A stretch of DNA of 64,000 nt. Source: Spirochaetia bacterium 38H-sp (lineage in GTDB: Bacteria; Spirochaetota; Spirochaetia; Winmispirales; Winmispiraceae). Positions 35,601-44,192 of this stretch are shown piece by piece. Every line of letters begins with the position of its first letter. The first letter of the stretch is position 1. The stretch spans positions 1 through 64,000 of the forward strand of contig JBCHKQ010000006.1 of NCBI GenBank assembly GCA_039023545.1, in the 5' to 3' direction. Position numbers and translations under genes: made by a program. The notes below the pieces were generated by a model, which was not told where the DNA came from, did no database searches, and was given only the letters and a program-made list of their open reading frames with translations.

Positions 35601-36010
35601 ATATCTGCAGAAATGCTGTGCTCACCCTGTTCATCCTCAAAGAATAACAAAGCATTCTTTAGTAGCACATAAGTTTCATCAATCTCGGAAAAAGACGAGT
35701 ACAGTGCGTAGCCTGCCTTCTTAAGCTCTATCACCCTATTTTCCACATTGGAAACAGGCTTTTCCTGAGGCACAATCCCATAATACGACAGGAGCCGTGC
35801 TTCTAGCGTATCACGCGTACCCGTATCTGCCAGCCCCAACCTTTTGCACCACTCTACAAGCTGAAAATAAGAGGAAGTCTCAATATCCCTCTGTACAGTA
35901 CTTTCTGCAAGACTCTGGTCTGAAACAGCAGAAGAATCGCCACCAGACTCCTGCGCGACAACATAAAAAGAGACAAGCAAAATAAGAACCAGCAGAATAA
36001 ACCTTCTCAC
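32636..36010 (-). CDS. LptD/OstA-like large outer-membrane protein
   Basis: 1124 aa from GTG 36010, which follows GGAAGG; an upstream in-frame ATG precedes the ribosome-binding site. Signal peptide (VRRFILLVLILLVSFYVVAQ). Residues about 50-80 form a SAP-like helix-turn-helix (WCKRLGLADTGTRDTLEARLLSYYGI). About 120-270 is an OstA/LptA-like beta-jellyroll (ISADIILYNISSDTLAAYG), and the rest is a beta-barrel rich in alternating strands, with a Ser-rich low-complexity insert near 530. It is similar in outline to T. pallidum Tp0515. Role inferred: outer-membrane glycolipid assembly. Confidence 0.85.
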   Translation of the reverse strand: MRRFILLVLILLVSFYVVAQESGGDSSAVSDQSLAESTVQRDIETSSYFQLVEWCKRLGLADTGTRDTLEARLLSYYGIVPQEKPVSNVENRVIELKKAGYALYSSFSEIDETYVLLKNALLFFEDEQGEHSISADIILYNISSDTLAAYGHVVYVKKRGGEEADRFEGNTLYIRIEDTSGLFIEGASYKKSNAGDEELLFATVAKSARRNIVDKDEVIRSSNVFITSSQGNPPYYGIQADNLWLYGGSDWIISNAILKVGIIPVLYIPFFFYAGDEMVFNPVFGFDDRRGAFFTSTTYFIGHKKTSSQDNTFSFMSTGDDANYIYERHGIFYHKIPVINPPENTSDYLKIMLDYYTGLGYFTGVDASLGSLKPFSSLSFFVGIAKSRTLFSSGTGYTPYFLENGSLVDNPDSGYFASMELPFRYRIKTAAKLNAIGADMEWNISLFSDPFVAIDFLDRKEDISWKKLLGVDSSSVDSSSSSTSSESDSTSSSSSSSSVSEETTMNWIVKANWANLPDLSPYFMWNNLSISNIFSWSAKSRSDVNSASPERMFFIPVSISLPSVSSGITGNIFSYPFSSQMQKDTADVNSELFAPWDEDISADRDLVNSEKEGSLSETETTAPYSLQLKDWLFLQDIYSSMWDSDNYRPLSFSSSYTITPVWNSIYYYDTSDISKPDDIKWGLSYAKYSFSSRFMLSNNINIYDQFFSVASNTDTTLTRYFMSRLGDSLSDTQWLAIRDPILMQNNLTITETVTSTLKPLYFITPFRNTSLSHSLVAVLLDEDVSSVSNNGRPVYEYKTVEWNKTYIKSHKLTASLGLDLLDTSHSFSSSYVLPPLDESLALSLTDTIYAWSQSSTLNYIKDNNDWTFSSFTFNQKINLYDNNIQASQLIKILPLEEDNNSWRLELHTLSLKLYYLTFSSTWQYTYPYTFGGYGIGWIQGTSKDFLFSNFTAKLNLNSDSMYFWKNRMGLRLGASSTYSINPIRVTETKLDFIFTMSFFIREFISLDISSSSLNRAAYRYIPGLPEKVGMSWINPLSDIFSSFNIFDNETREQALFKLQKIDISIVHDLRDWDLSFTYTGLPEIKEENGLLKTVWDSSFSILLSWKAIKEIESKVKYSDNQFSY

Positions 36011-36040
36011 ACAACCTTCCGGAAACACTATGTACAAAAG

Positions 36041-36069
36041 TTTATAACATTTTTTATGTTTTATGGTAA
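36041..36069 (-). promoter_or_regulatory. Promoter of the LptD-like gene
   Basis: TTACCA (36069-36064), 17-bp spacer, TATAAA (36046-36041), 30 nt upstream of the GTG start. Confidence 0.6.
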
Positions 36070-36134
36070 GTTTTATTTTATCAGTACACAAAAAAAAACC
36101 AAGCCCTCAGCCCCTCAAAAAATTCAAATACATT

Positions 36135-36253
36135 ATACCGAACGCAAGGACCGCGCAAAATGCGCGTCCCTGCTGCCTTTGGCAAAAAAAAGACGAATTT
36201 CAAATGACCCCAAAACACAAAAAAGGCGCAGCAAAAGCTGCGCCGTTCGGTAT
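36135..36253. repeat. Hairpin repeat locus 4: inverted pair
   Basis: The plus copy is 36135-36184: ATACCGAACG, stem GGACCGCGCA/TGCGCGTCC, then CTGCC-TTT-GGCA. The minus copy is 36225-36253: GGCGCAGC-aaaa-GCTGCGCC, then GTTCGGTAT. It occupies the gap between the LptD-like promoter and the 3' end of uvrA. Confidence 0.85.
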
Positions 36254-36300
36254 ATTATAAAAAACTTTAAGATGTATACTTTTTATACTATTCCTACTTC

Positions 36301-39123
36301 TCACAACATGTCTTTAAGATATTGTCCGGTATAAGAACGCTCACAGGAGGCAACATCCTCAGGAGTACCCATGGCAATAACCTCTCCGCCACCGGCACCT
36401 CCTTCTGGTCCCAGATCAATAAGCCAATCAGCTTGTTTTATCACATCAAGATTATGCTCAATAAGAACCACTGTGTTGCCCATATCCACAAGCTGATTGA
36501 GCACGGTAAGAAGCTGCTTGACATCTGCAAAATGCAAACCAGTAGTAGGTTCATCCAGAAGATAAAGAGTCCTGCCAGTACTCCTCTTGGACAGTTCAAG
36601 CGCAAGCTTAATCCGTTGAGCCTCACCACCGGATAGGGTTGTAGCAGGCTGTCCCAGTTTTACATAACTTAGCCCCACATCTAGCAATGTTTTGAGCTTT
36701 CTCTCTATGGCAGGAACAGCTGAGAAAAACTCATATGCCTCTTCTACAGACATCTCCAAAACATCATAAATATTCTTTCCCTTATATCGTATATCAAGCG
36801 TATCCCGGTTAAAACGCCTGCCGCCGCAGACATCACAGGTAACATAGACATCAGGCAAAAAATGCATCTCTATCTTGATGGTACCATCACCTTTACAGTT
36901 CTCGCACCTTCCTCCCTTTACATTAAAAGAAAATCTGCCAGGTTTATAACCACGTGCCTTGGACTCTGGAATACCTGCAAAAAGCTCCCTTATAGGTGTA
37001 AAAAGCCCTACATAAGTTGCCGGATTAGAACGTGGAGTCCTGCCTATAGGACTCTGGTCTATATTGATAAGCTTATCTATGGCCTCGACACCCTCTATAG
37101 AATCATAAGAACCTTCCCGCATCCTTCCTCTGCTGACCCTGTTATAGACAGCCGGCAAAAATACATCGTTGAGCAACGTTGATTTACCAGAGCCAGACAC
37201 ACCTGTTATAACGATAAATGTCCCCAGAGGAAATCTCGCATCTATATTCTTGAGATTATGCTCTCGCGCACCACGCAGCACAATCTCGTTACCATTGCCC
37301 TTTCTTCTCTTTTCAGGGACATCTATCTTGAGCTTACCAGACAAAAACTTGCCGGTGAGACTCTCCTCAGATGCACAGACATCCTCCACAGTCCCCTGAG
37401 CTACAACCCTGCCTCCATTGACACCTGCTCCGGGCCCCAAGTCAACAATCCAATCCGCAGTACGCAAAGTCTGCTCATCATGTTCCACAACAACAAGCGT
37501 ATTACCTATATCACGTAGATGCACAAGCGTATCAAGGAGCTTCTGATTATCCCGCTGATGCAATCCTATAGTAGGCTCATCCAAAACATACAAGACCCCC
37601 ACAAGGCTGGCACCAATCTGCGTGGCAAGCCTAATACGCTGTGCCTCACCACCTGATAACGTAGACGCCCGTCTTTCAAGAGAAAGATATCCTAGGCCAA
37701 CATTCTCCATAAAAGTCAAGCGACTTACAATCTCTTTAAGAATCTGAGATGCAATCTCTTTCTCATTCTGAGACAACCCCTCAGAAAAACCCCTAAAAAA
37801 TACAAGCAAATCGCTTACGGACATACACGTAAGCTCATAAATATTCTTCCCCCCTACGGTAACAGCAAGCACCTCTGGTTTTAGCCTTTTTCCCCCGCAT
37901 TCCTCACACACACGCTGGGACATAAACCCCTCAAGCCAGTCCTTAACCTCTTCCGAAGAAGACTCCATATAGCGCCTCTTTAGGTCCTCCGTAACACCTG
38001 GGAAACGAGTCCTGTACTCAAACCTACCCGTCCTGCGCTTATTTTCATAAGCGACCTCAAACTCTCTATCTGACCCATAGAAAAGAGCCTCTTTAACCTC
38101 CTCAGGAAGCTCACCTATAGGCGTATTGATATCAACACCAAACTCCTTAAAAAAAGCCTCAAACCTGCTACGATTCCAGTTAGCATCCGGATTATAAGGA
38201 ACAAGCCCTCCCTCCAAAAAAGAGAGAGACGGATCCGGCACAATCAAGTCAGGATCAAACTCAAGAGTAACCCCTATACCAGAGCAAGCAGGACAAGCCC
38301 CATACGGACTATTAAAAGAAAACAACCTAGGCTCAAGCTCCGGAAAACTCACACCACACACAGGACAAGCATGTTTCTGAGAAAAAACATGCTCTTTTTC
38401 TCCATCCTTTGTAAGCTCCAACACCACACACAAACCAGCAGCAAGTTCAAGAGCAGTCTCCACAGCCTCAACCAACCTTCTTCTCACATCCCCGCCAATA
38501 ACCAGCCTATCAACAATAACCTCAATTGAATGTTTATGCTTTTTTGATAACACAATCTCTTCATCCAACTGTCTTACAACCCCATCCACACGCACACGCA
38601 CAAAACCTGCACGCCTTGCATCCTCCAGTACCCTACCATGCTCTCCCTTCTTGCCACGCACAACAGGTGCAAGCACCATAACGCGCGCTCCCTCCCCCAG
38701 ATGCAAAACCTGCTCCACAATCTGATCTACAGACTGCTCACTAATCTCACGCCCACACACATGGCAATGAGCAACACCAAGCCTAGCAAAAAGCAGGCGA
38801 AAATAATCATAAATCTCCGTTACAGTTCCTACCGTAGAGCGAGGATTACGATGAGTAGTCTTCTGTTCGATAGAAATAGCAGGAGAAAGCCCTTCGATAT
38901 AATCCACATCAGGCTTATCCATCCTGCCCAAAAACTGCCTGGCATAAGCGGACAAAGACTCAACATAACGCCTCTGTCCCTCCGCATAAATAGTATCAAA
39001 AGCCAGAGACGACTTACCCGACCCCGACAAACCAGAAATCACAATCAAACTATCGCGCGGAAGCTCCAAATCAATATTACGCAAATTATGCTCACGCGCA
39101 CCCTTAATAACAATCTTACCCAT
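36301..39123 (-). CDS. uvrA: Excinuclease ABC subunit A
   Basis: 940 aa, full length. Two ABC modules: Walker [21 protein letters not shown] (near 32) and [13 protein letters not shown] (near 640), with signature [24 protein letters not shown]. Zinc-binding pairs include [17 protein letters not shown] and [11 protein letters not shown]...CDVCGGRR. It is the damage-recognition ATPase of nucleotide excision repair. The promoter lies 7 nt from the ATG, predicting a leaderless transcript. It is a single-gene unit flanked by hairpin repeats. Confidence 0.98.
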   Translation of the reverse strand: MGKIVIKGAREHNLRNIDLELPRDSLIVISGLSGSGKSSLAFDTIYAEGQRRYVESLSAYARQFLGRMDKPDVDYIEGLSPAISIEQKTTHRNPRSTVGTVTEIYDYFRLLFARLGVAHCHVCGREISEQSVDQIVEQVLHLGEGARVMVLAPVVRGKKGEHGRVLEDARRAGFVRVRVDGVVRQLDEEIVLSKKHKHSIEVIVDRLVIGGDVRRRLVEAVETALELAAGLCVVLELTKDGEKEHVFSQKHACPVCGVSFPELEPRLFSFNSPYGACPACSGIGVTLEFDPDLIVPDPSLSFLEGGLVPYNPDANWNRSRFEAFFKEFGVDINTPIGELPEEVKEALFYGSDREFEVAYENKRRTGRFEYRTRFPGVTEDLKRRYMESSSEEVKDWLEGFMSQRVCEECGGKRLKPEVLAVTVGGKNIYELTCMSVSDLLVFFRGFSEGLSQNEKEIASQILKEIVSRLTFMENVGLGYLSLERRASTLSGGEAQRIRLATQIGASLVGVLYVLDEPTIGLHQRDNQKLLDTLVHLRDIGNTLVVVEHDEQTLRTADWIVDLGPGAGVNGGRVVAQGTVEDVCASEESLTGKFLSGKLKIDVPEKRRKGNGNEIVLRGAREHNLKNIDARFPLGTFIVITGVSGSGKSTLLNDVFLPAVYNRVSRGRMREGSYDSIEGVEAIDKLINIDQSPIGRTPRSNPATYVGLFTPIRELFAGIPESKARGYKPGRFSFNVKGGRCENCKGDGTIKIEMHFLPDVYVTCDVCGGRRFNRDTLDIRYKGKNIYDVLEMSVEEAYEFFSAVPAIERKLKTLLDVGLSYVKLGQPATTLSGGEAQRIKLALELSKRSTGRTLYLLDEPTTGLHFADVKQLLTVLNQLVDMGNTVVLIEHNLDVIKQADWLIDLGPEGGAGGGEVIAMGTPEDVASCERSYTGQYLKDML

Positions 39124-39130
39124 ACCGCAT

Positions 39131-39159
39131 AATCTACAAACAAAACTCTCTCACATCAA
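39131..39159 (-). promoter_or_regulatory. uvrA promoter, predicted leaderless
   Basis: TTGATG (39159-39154), 17-bp spacer, TAGATT (39136-39131), then 7 nt to the ATG at 39123. No Shine-Dalgarno. Confidence 0.7.
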
Positions 39160-39184
39160 GAATACACGATAACAAAAAACACTT

Positions 39185-39253
39185 ACACCGAACGTCGTCC
39201 CTGCACATACATAGCAAAAACAAAGGAAAACGCAGGGACTCCTGCCTCCGGCA
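39185..39253 (+). repeat. Hairpin repeat locus 5: single full copy
   Basis: ACACCGAACGTC, stem GTCCCTGC (39197-39204)/GCAGGGAC (39232-39239), then CTCCTGCC-TCC-GGCA ending at 39253. It lies between uvrA and nadE. Confidence 0.85.
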
Positions 39254-39292
39254 AACAAAAGACCAAACATAATAAGAAACTAACAGAATCTG

Positions 39293-41098
39293 TCAGTAAG
39301 CTCCGGCACTCTTTATAACACGCTCCCTGAGCTCAAGATACCTCCTGGTAGGCATCCAAGGAAACTGACTCTCGCGCAAATCATAACCAAAAGCAGTCCG
39401 AGAAAGCAAAATCACAGGTGGAGCCTGTATTCTCTTAAAAATACTTCTTCTCATAGTAGATACAAACCACTCAAGATCACTTACAAAAACATCCGGCTTA
39501 TCCAGCTCATACAACATAAAAATATCCTCGGATATCCCCATTTTCTCACAAAAACTATCCTTACCCTCAAGATACCACTCCATAAAATGTTCTGGACTCT
39601 TTTTCCTGTAATCCATAAGATGTTCTATCAATCTGTCATGATAACCAAACTTCATAGGATCTCTCTGATTCTCCTTAAGCTCTGCAGAAGGAGCAATCTC
39701 AAAATTATACCTGTCATCCGGCAAAAGCTCAGAAGGAACAAGCTCCTCATCACTATTTATCCACTTGCACATCTCAAAAACCTCATCTTTTGTAAGGTCA
39801 CCTATGGGAGCAATAGCACCATTTACATCACCGTACAAAGTAGCATACCCCAAAGCAATCTCCAGCTTATTACCATTATTTGTCATAAGTCCGTTATGCA
39901 TTGCAGCAAGATTAGAAAGAATACTTGTACCCCTTATCTTGGCCTGTATATTCTCCTCGGCAAGAGCCCCGGGAACCAATCCACTCTTTTTTAGAACCTC
40001 CCTGTTGAGCTCCACAAGCTCCTGTATCGCAATATCCTTAAAACACACACCCAACCTATCCGCAAGTTTTCTTGCAGAAGACCTGGTAGCACTGCTATTG
40101 TATACAGAAGGCAAATTATAAGTAAAAATCCGCTCCTTACCCAAAGCCCTTGTCATAAGAACAGCAACAAGAGAACTATCCACTCCACCCGATAAACCTA
40201 TTACAAAATTAGGCCTCCAATCCCCCATCATCTCATCAAAACCTCTTATCCCTCTGATAATCGCATTATATTTCTGCTCTATTCTGGAAGGCAGCCGTCT
40301 TTCACCCGCCTTGTTAAAATTATCATCATCCACATAGATAATCCCCTCCTCATAAGGAGCAAGATCATATCCATGAAGCCTCTCACCATCCGCATATACC
40401 GCAGTATCGCCGTCAAAAGTTATGATATTTTTACCATTATTCTGCACACCCACATTATTGACATAATAAAAAGGAATCAGCTTTCCCGCCTTTCTCTCAA
40501 GAATAGAAATCTGCTTATCCCGTGCATAATTCTTTCCGTAAGTCCAGGGACTGGCACTTATACACACAATAAAATCCGCCCCCTGCTCTATCAACTCAAT
40601 AACAGGATCGCTGTCATAATCATTGGACCACATATCCTCGCAGACAATAACCCCCATATCCCTGCCAGCAACATCAAACAACTGTCTCCTCCCCGTCTGC
40701 CTGGGAGTAAAATATCTCTGATCATCAAAAATTCTATAATTGGGCAAAAGCGTCTTTGCCTCCCAAAAAAGACGGCCATCCTTTACAACATAAGCAGCAT
40801 TATACTTTGTACACCTACCATCCCGCCCCCTTTTGTCAAAATCTACAGCAACATTACCATAAACAACACAAATCCCCCTAGCATGCTGCAAAATCACCCC
40901 GTTATAATAAAGCAACTCATTAAGCCAATCATCCTCCAACCATCTATCCCCCACAAAATACCCGCCCACACAAAGCTCCGGAAAAACAACAAGCTCAGCA
41001 CCCTTACTGCGGGCATCATCCATCATAGCAATCATCTTCTCTACATTCTTCTCCGGATTACCGGCCGTAACATCCATCTGCGCAAGGGCAATTCTCAT
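39293..41098 (-). CDS. nadE: NAD+ synthetase, glutamine-dependent
   Basis: 601 aa from ATG 41098; a longer reading from 41116 runs through the agaggag ribosome-binding site. The N-terminal nitrilase-fold glutaminase (about 1-265) has its Glu-Lys-Cys triad in VVFPELCVGG, EAKTLLPNY and VIVCEDMW. The C-terminal synthetase has the PP-loop GLSGGVDSSLVAVL (near 303). It amidates nicotinic acid adenine dinucleotide to NAD+. It is a single-gene unit between two hairpin repeats. Confidence 0.97.
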   Translation of the reverse strand: MRIALAQMDVTAGNPEKNVEKMIAMMDDARSKGAELVVFPELCVGGYFVGDRWLEDDWLNELLYYNGVILQHARGICVVYGNVAVDFDKRGRDGRCTKYNAAYVVKDGRLFWEAKTLLPNYRIFDDQRYFTPRQTGRRQLFDVAGRDMGVIVCEDMWSNDYDSDPVIELIEQGADFIVCISASPWTYGKNYARDKQISILERKAGKLIPFYYVNNVGVQNNGKNIITFDGDTAVYADGERLHGYDLAPYEEGIIYVDDDNFNKAGERRLPSRIEQKYNAIIRGIRGFDEMMGDWRPNFVIGLSGGVDSSLVAVLMTRALGKERIFTYNLPSVYNSSATRSSARKLADRLGVCFKDIAIQELVELNREVLKKSGLVPGALAEENIQAKIRGTSILSNLAAMHNGLMTNNGNKLEIALGYATLYGDVNGAIAPIGDLTKDEVFEMCKWINSDEELVPSELLPDDRYNFEIAPSAELKENQRDPMKFGYHDRLIEHLMDYRKKSPEHFMEWYLEGKDSFCEKMGISEDIFMLYELDKPDVFVSDLEWFVSTMRRSIFKRIQAPPVILLSRTAFGYDLRESQFPWMPTRRYLELRERVIKSAGAY

Positions 41099-41192
41099 AC
41101 ACAACTCCTCTGACAACTATAAACCATACCCAATACACAAAAACATCTTGGGAATATTACACTATACTATTTTTTACCCTGCAAAAACAACA

Positions 41193-41336
41193 ATACCGAA
41201 CGTCGGGCATGCGCCAGTAGAAAAGAAGCAAAAAGGCGCATACCCTCCTGCCTACGGCAAAAAAAGACCAATCACTGTTATATCTTCTTCCGCCAGGAGG
41301 CAGCGCAGAACGCAGTGCGGGCTGCGCGTTCGGTGT
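41193..41336. repeat. Hairpin repeat locus 6: inverted pair
   Basis: The plus copy is 41193-41259: ATACCGAACGTC, stem GGGCATGCGCC/GGCGCATACCC, CTCCTGCC-TAC-GGCA. The minus copy is about 41290-41336: CCGCCAGGAGGCAGC module, stem near GCGCAGAACGC/GCGGGCTGCGC, then GTTCGGTGT. It fills most of the nadE/membrane-protein intergenic region. Confidence 0.85.
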
Positions 41337-41353
41337 AAAACTGCTTTTCCTAC

Positions 41354-41382
41354 TTGATGAGCAAAGACATAAGGCGTATATT
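41354..41382 (+). promoter_or_regulatory. Promoter of the 258-aa membrane protein, predicted leaderless
   Basis: TTGATG (41354-41359), 17-bp spacer, TATATT (41377-41382), then 6 nt to the ATG at 41389. Confidence 0.75.
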
Positions 41383-41388
41383 GAACTC

Positions 41389-42165
41389 ATGATAAGATTT
41401 TTGATAAAAAAAGCATTTTTTGACACTTGGGATAATCTTATACAGGCTGCACTCATCAATCTGGGAGCAGTACTGATTATTGCAGGTTTTCTAGGGCTTG
41501 GAAAACTGGCTCTGAGTCTTGGAGAGGTTATGCTGCCTCTTACGCTGGCCGCGGGTATTATCGTGTTTTTTGTGTACGGCGGCTTTATGGCACTCACTGC
41601 AAAGGATATAGCTTTTTATGGACAGCCCAGCTTTAAAAACTTTTTTTCTTATATAGCCAAGACTTGGAAGGCCAGCATTTTCTATGCTCTTATGGTCATT
41701 CTTATTTTTTACACATGGATTTTTCTACTTCCCTTTTATAACAGCATTGGCGGTGCTATCGGCTTTGTTGCTACCATTGTGCTTCTGTGGGTCATTTTTG
41801 GTTTTGTGCTCATAAGTCCGTGGTTTTTTCCTGTTGCATCACAACTTGATACAAAGCCGATAAAAATTCTTAAGAAGTCTTTTTTGCTTGCACTGGACAA
41901 TCCGGGTTTTACGCTGTTCTTGTTTTTTTCTTCTATCATAACGTTTATTCTTTCTCTTTTTACGGCACTGCTGTTTCCAGGATTTACGGGTATGCTTATC
42001 TGGCAACAGGATGCTCTCAAATTGAGGATGTACAAGTACGAATATCTGGAAGAGAATAAAAACGCTAACAGAAAAAAAATTCCATGGGATGCGCTTATAG
42101 CAGAAGACAGAGAAAGAGTCGGAAAACGTACTCTTAGAGGTATGATTTTCCCATGGAAAGACTGA
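41389..42165 (+). CDS. Polytopic membrane protein, function unknown (DUF624/YesL-like layout)
   Basis: 258 aa with about five or six hydrophobic helices (near 20-45, 48-70, 95-120, 125-150, 175-200) and a charged C-terminal tail of about 45 residues (NANRKKIPWDALIAEDRERVG). The layout recalls YesL/DUF624 proteins, but I cannot confirm the family. It is expressed alone from a predicted leaderless promoter and ends at a bidirectional terminator. Confidence 0.75.
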   Translation: MIRFLIKKAFFDTWDNLIQAALINLGAVLIIAGFLGLGKLALSLGEVMLPLTLAAGIIVFFVYGGFMALTAKDIAFYGQPSFKNFFSYIAKTWKASIFYALMVILIFYTWIFLLPFYNSIGGAIGFVATIVLLWVIFGFVLISPWFFPVASQLDTKPIKILKKSFLLALDNPGFTLFLFFSSIITFILSLFTALLFPGFTGMLIWQQDALKLRMYKYEYLEENKNANRKKIPWDALIAEDRERVGKRTLRGMIFPWKD

Positions 42166-42219
42166 ATAGCTTTACAATATCCGGCTATTACAAAGCTGAC
42201 AAAACTTATACGGAATATA

Positions 42220-42243
42220 AAAGGCAGCCATCCGGCTGCCTTT
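42220..42243. terminator. Bidirectional terminator
   Basis: AAAGGCAGCC (42220-42229), atcc, GGCTGCCTTT (42234-42243), flanked by A-rich and T-rich runs. It lies between convergent genes. Confidence 0.85.
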
Positions 42244-42268
42244 ACATTACAGAAGCTTTAAGAACTGG

Positions 42269-42961
42269 CTAGTCACGCAAATCCGCAATCTGTTTTTGTT
42301 TTACAAGCATTTTGGAAAGATACAGAAAAGGTGTGTCCAGAGCTGCTACAATCCACTTAAATATATAAGTGGTAAAGATAATCTCAAGAACAACAGAAAA
42401 AGGAAACTCACCAAGAAAAGCAATAAGACAAAAAACAATGCTGTCTATCAGCTGACTTACCATTGTGCTTGCATTGTTTCTCAGCCACAACTGATTGGGA
42501 AACCTGTTCTTCCAAAAATGATACGCCCAAACGTCATGAAACTGCGAAAGAAGATAAGCTGTTACACTGCCCAAAACAATACGGGGCATAAGCCCAAAGA
42601 TTGCCGCAAGATGTTCCTGGCTGCTGTCATCGGAAGCAGGTGTAAACCAGAGAGCAAACTGAGTAAGAACAACAAGAGCAATCATGGATACAAGGCCAAA
42701 TATAACAGCCTTCTGTGCCTCTTTCTTGCCATAATGTTCGGACAGCATATCCGTAACAAGAAACGTAGAGGCATACACGATATTGCCCAGTGTCGCAGTG
42801 AGACCAAAGAGATTGACAAGCTTGACAACCTGGACATTGGCAAGAATAACGGAGATGGGAACCCAGATAAAAAGCCCCATCTTTCCCCACAGCCTAAAAC
42901 TTATCATAACCATGGCAAAAGCGGCTATGAGCATAAGAAACCAAAGAAGTTCGTTCTGCAT
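42269..42961 (-). CDS. Queuosine precursor transporter, YhhQ/QPTR (DUF165) family
   Basis: 230 aa with six or seven transmembrane helices. Family features include NIVYASTFLVTDMLSEHYGKKEA (near 60-80), RIVLGSVTAYLLSQFHDVWAYHFWK (near 128-150) and NNASTMVSQLIDSIVF (near 163). It imports preQ0/preQ1 or queuine for tRNA queuosine synthesis. This is strongly supported by the preQ1-I riboswitch covering its ribosome-binding site. Single-gene unit. Confidence 0.93.
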   Translation of the reverse strand: MQNELLWFLMLIAAFAMVMISFRLWGKMGLFIWVPISVILANVQVVKLVNLFGLTATLGNIVYASTFLVTDMLSEHYGKKEAQKAVIFGLVSMIALVVLTQFALWFTPASDDSSQEHLAAIFGLMPRIVLGSVTAYLLSQFHDVWAYHFWKNRFPNQLWLRNNASTMVSQLIDSIVFCLIAFLGEFPFSVVLEIIFTTYIFKWIVAALDTPFLYLSKMLVKQKQIADLRD

Positions 42962-42968
42962 AAGACGA

Positions 42969-43006
42969 CTCCTTGTTTTGATAAGGCGGGTGTCTGCGAC
43001 CGCCGC
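42969..43006 (-). ncRNA. preQ1-I riboswitch (Tte-like), translational
   Basis: The minus strand reads GGCGG-TCGCAGACAC-CCGCC-TTATCAAAACAAGGAG. It matches the Thermoanaerobacter preQ1 aptamer as I remember it (GGGTCGCAGTAACCCC...AACAAAACAAGGG): a P1 stem, the loop core GTCGCAG.A.ACC, and an A-rich tail whose 3' end pairs back as a pseudoknot. The AAGGAG at 42974-42969 is the Shine-Dalgarno, 7 nt from the ATG, so ligand binding should block translation. A further hairpin, CCCGC-aacg-CGGG, lies upstream near 43010-43022. Confidence 0.85.
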
Positions 43007-43063
43007 AATCCCGCAACGCGGGAGAATTGCAAAATAATTATATCAAAATAACAACTCTCAAAA

Positions 43064-43774
43064 TTATTGTGAAACAACCGGATTTTTCAAAACACCAATA
43101 TTCTCAATATCAACCTCAATTACATCCCCCGGAGAAAGCGGTCCTACTCCTGCTGGAGTTCCGGTAGAAATGATATCCCCTTCTTCCAGAGTAACAAACC
43201 TGCTCACAAAGGATATAATCTCAGGAATCTTAAAAATAAGCTCGGAAGTAGAAGCATCCTGGACAACCTTACCATTGAGAATAGACCTAATTCTGAGATT
43301 ATGTACATCACCTATTTTATTAGCAGGCACAACACAAGGACCAATAGGTCCAAAGGTATCCAGAGACTTTCCTCGCCACCAACCGGAGCGATCATAAGTC
43401 TGGATATCACGTTGGCTGACATCATTAAAGCAGGTAAAACCCATCACATAATCCATAGCTTCTGACACCGGCACATTTTTAGCACGCCTGCCAATTATAA
43501 GCGCAAGCTCTGCCTCATAATCAGTCCTCGGACCACCAGCATCCCTCACATACTTTTTGTCCACAACAGGAAGAACAATAGCCTCGCCAGGTCCAACAAG
43601 CACATTTGGCGTTTTGACAAAAAGCACAGGCTCATCAGGCAAATCATTTCTCAGGCTAACCTTCTGAGAAATACTCTCTCTAGCATGCTCTACATAATTG
43701 AGCCCCAGCGCAATAATCTTGGAAGGATTGATATCAATAAAACCGCCATCCGGGATAACAGGCAATTTCAACAT
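43064..43774 (-). CDS. Fumarylacetoacetate hydrolase-family protein
   Basis: 236 aa from ATG 43774 (GGAGG 6 nt upstream). An earlier in-frame reading would run through the tRNA and is rejected. FAH-fold features: KIIALGLNYVEHA near 20, PVLFVKTPNVLVGPG near 48, metal-binding DYEAELALIIG near 84, MGFTCFNDVSQRDIQ near 110, and ISTGTPAGVGPLSPGD near 205. Members cleave acylpyruvates or decarboxylate oxaloacetate; the exact substrate cannot be read here. Confidence 0.9.
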   Translation of the reverse strand: MLKLPVIPDGGFIDINPSKIIALGLNYVEHARESISQKVSLRNDLPDEPVLFVKTPNVLVGPGEAIVLPVVDKKYVRDAGGPRTDYEAELALIIGRRAKNVPVSEAMDYVMGFTCFNDVSQRDIQTYDRSGWWRGKSLDTFGPIGPCVVPANKIGDVHNLRIRSILNGKVVQDASTSELIFKIPEIISFVSRFVTLEEGDIISTGTPAGVGPLSPGDVIEVDIENIGVLKNPVVSQ

Positions 43775-43792
43775 AACAAGCCTCCAAAAAAT

Positions 43793-43815
43793 AAAAAAGC
43801 CCCCATATAGGGGGC
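43793..43815 (-). terminator. Terminator of tRNA-Val
   Basis: GCCCCC-tatat-GGGGGC (43815-43799) followed by TTTTTT (43798-43793) on the minus strand, directly downstream of the tRNA. Confidence 0.85.
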
Positions 43816-43816
43816 A

Positions 43817-43889
<73 letters not shown>

Positions 43890-43903
43890 GTCTTGTTGTC
43901 AGT

Positions 43904-43932
43904 AAACTATCACATAAGCTCAACAGTGTCAA
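43904..43932 (-). promoter_or_regulatory. tRNA-Val promoter
   Basis: TTGACA (43932-43927), 17-bp spacer, TAGTTT (43909-43904), 14 nt before the tRNA 5' end. Confidence 0.75.
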
Positions 43933-43953
43933 TATCTGTAACAAAAATTTTTT

Positions 43954-44100
43954 ATACCGAACGTCGTCCCTCTGCCATAGGACAAAAGAAAAAATGCAGG
44001 GACTCCTGCCACCGGCAGAACAATATACTAGCTGTTACCATCTGCTAAGCTTTGCTTTTGCCAAAGGCAGGCAGACTGTCGTTGACAGTCTGCCGTTCGT
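43954..44100. repeat. Hairpin repeat locus 7: inverted pair
   Basis: The plus copy is 43954-44017: ATACCGAACGTC, stem GTCCCTCTGC/GCAGGGAC, CTCCTGCC-ACC-GGCA. The minus copy is about 44059-44100: TGCC-AAA-GGCAG, GCAGACTGTC-gtt-GACAGTCTGC, CGTTCG. It fills most of the roughly 300-bp gap between tRNA-Val and purL; the remaining bases hold the tRNA and purL promoters. Confidence 0.85.
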
Positions 44101-44158
44101 TTTTTTTATTTTTTACGACCTGTCATCATTTTACACAGAGAAACATGCTGCTATTCCT

Positions 44159-44187
44159 TTGACAAAATGCGTTAAATTTGGAATTAT
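44159..44187 (+). promoter_or_regulatory. purL promoter, predicted (near-)leaderless
   Basis: TTGACA (44159-44164), 17-bp spacer, AATTAT (44182-44187). The first ATG is 5 nt and the second 11 nt downstream. Confidence 0.65.
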
Positions 44188-44192
44188 GCAGT

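Noticed and set aside
36056-36334. Open frames across repeat locus 4
   Set aside because: Low-complexity, Lys-rich translations of repeat DNA with no start signal; they overlap the uvrA 3' end and a promoter.
42220-42243. AAAGGCAGCC/GGCTGCCTTT hairpin considered as a repeat copy
   Set aside because: Although it contains GGCAGCC, it lacks the GTTCGGTAT end; it is best explained as a bidirectional terminator.
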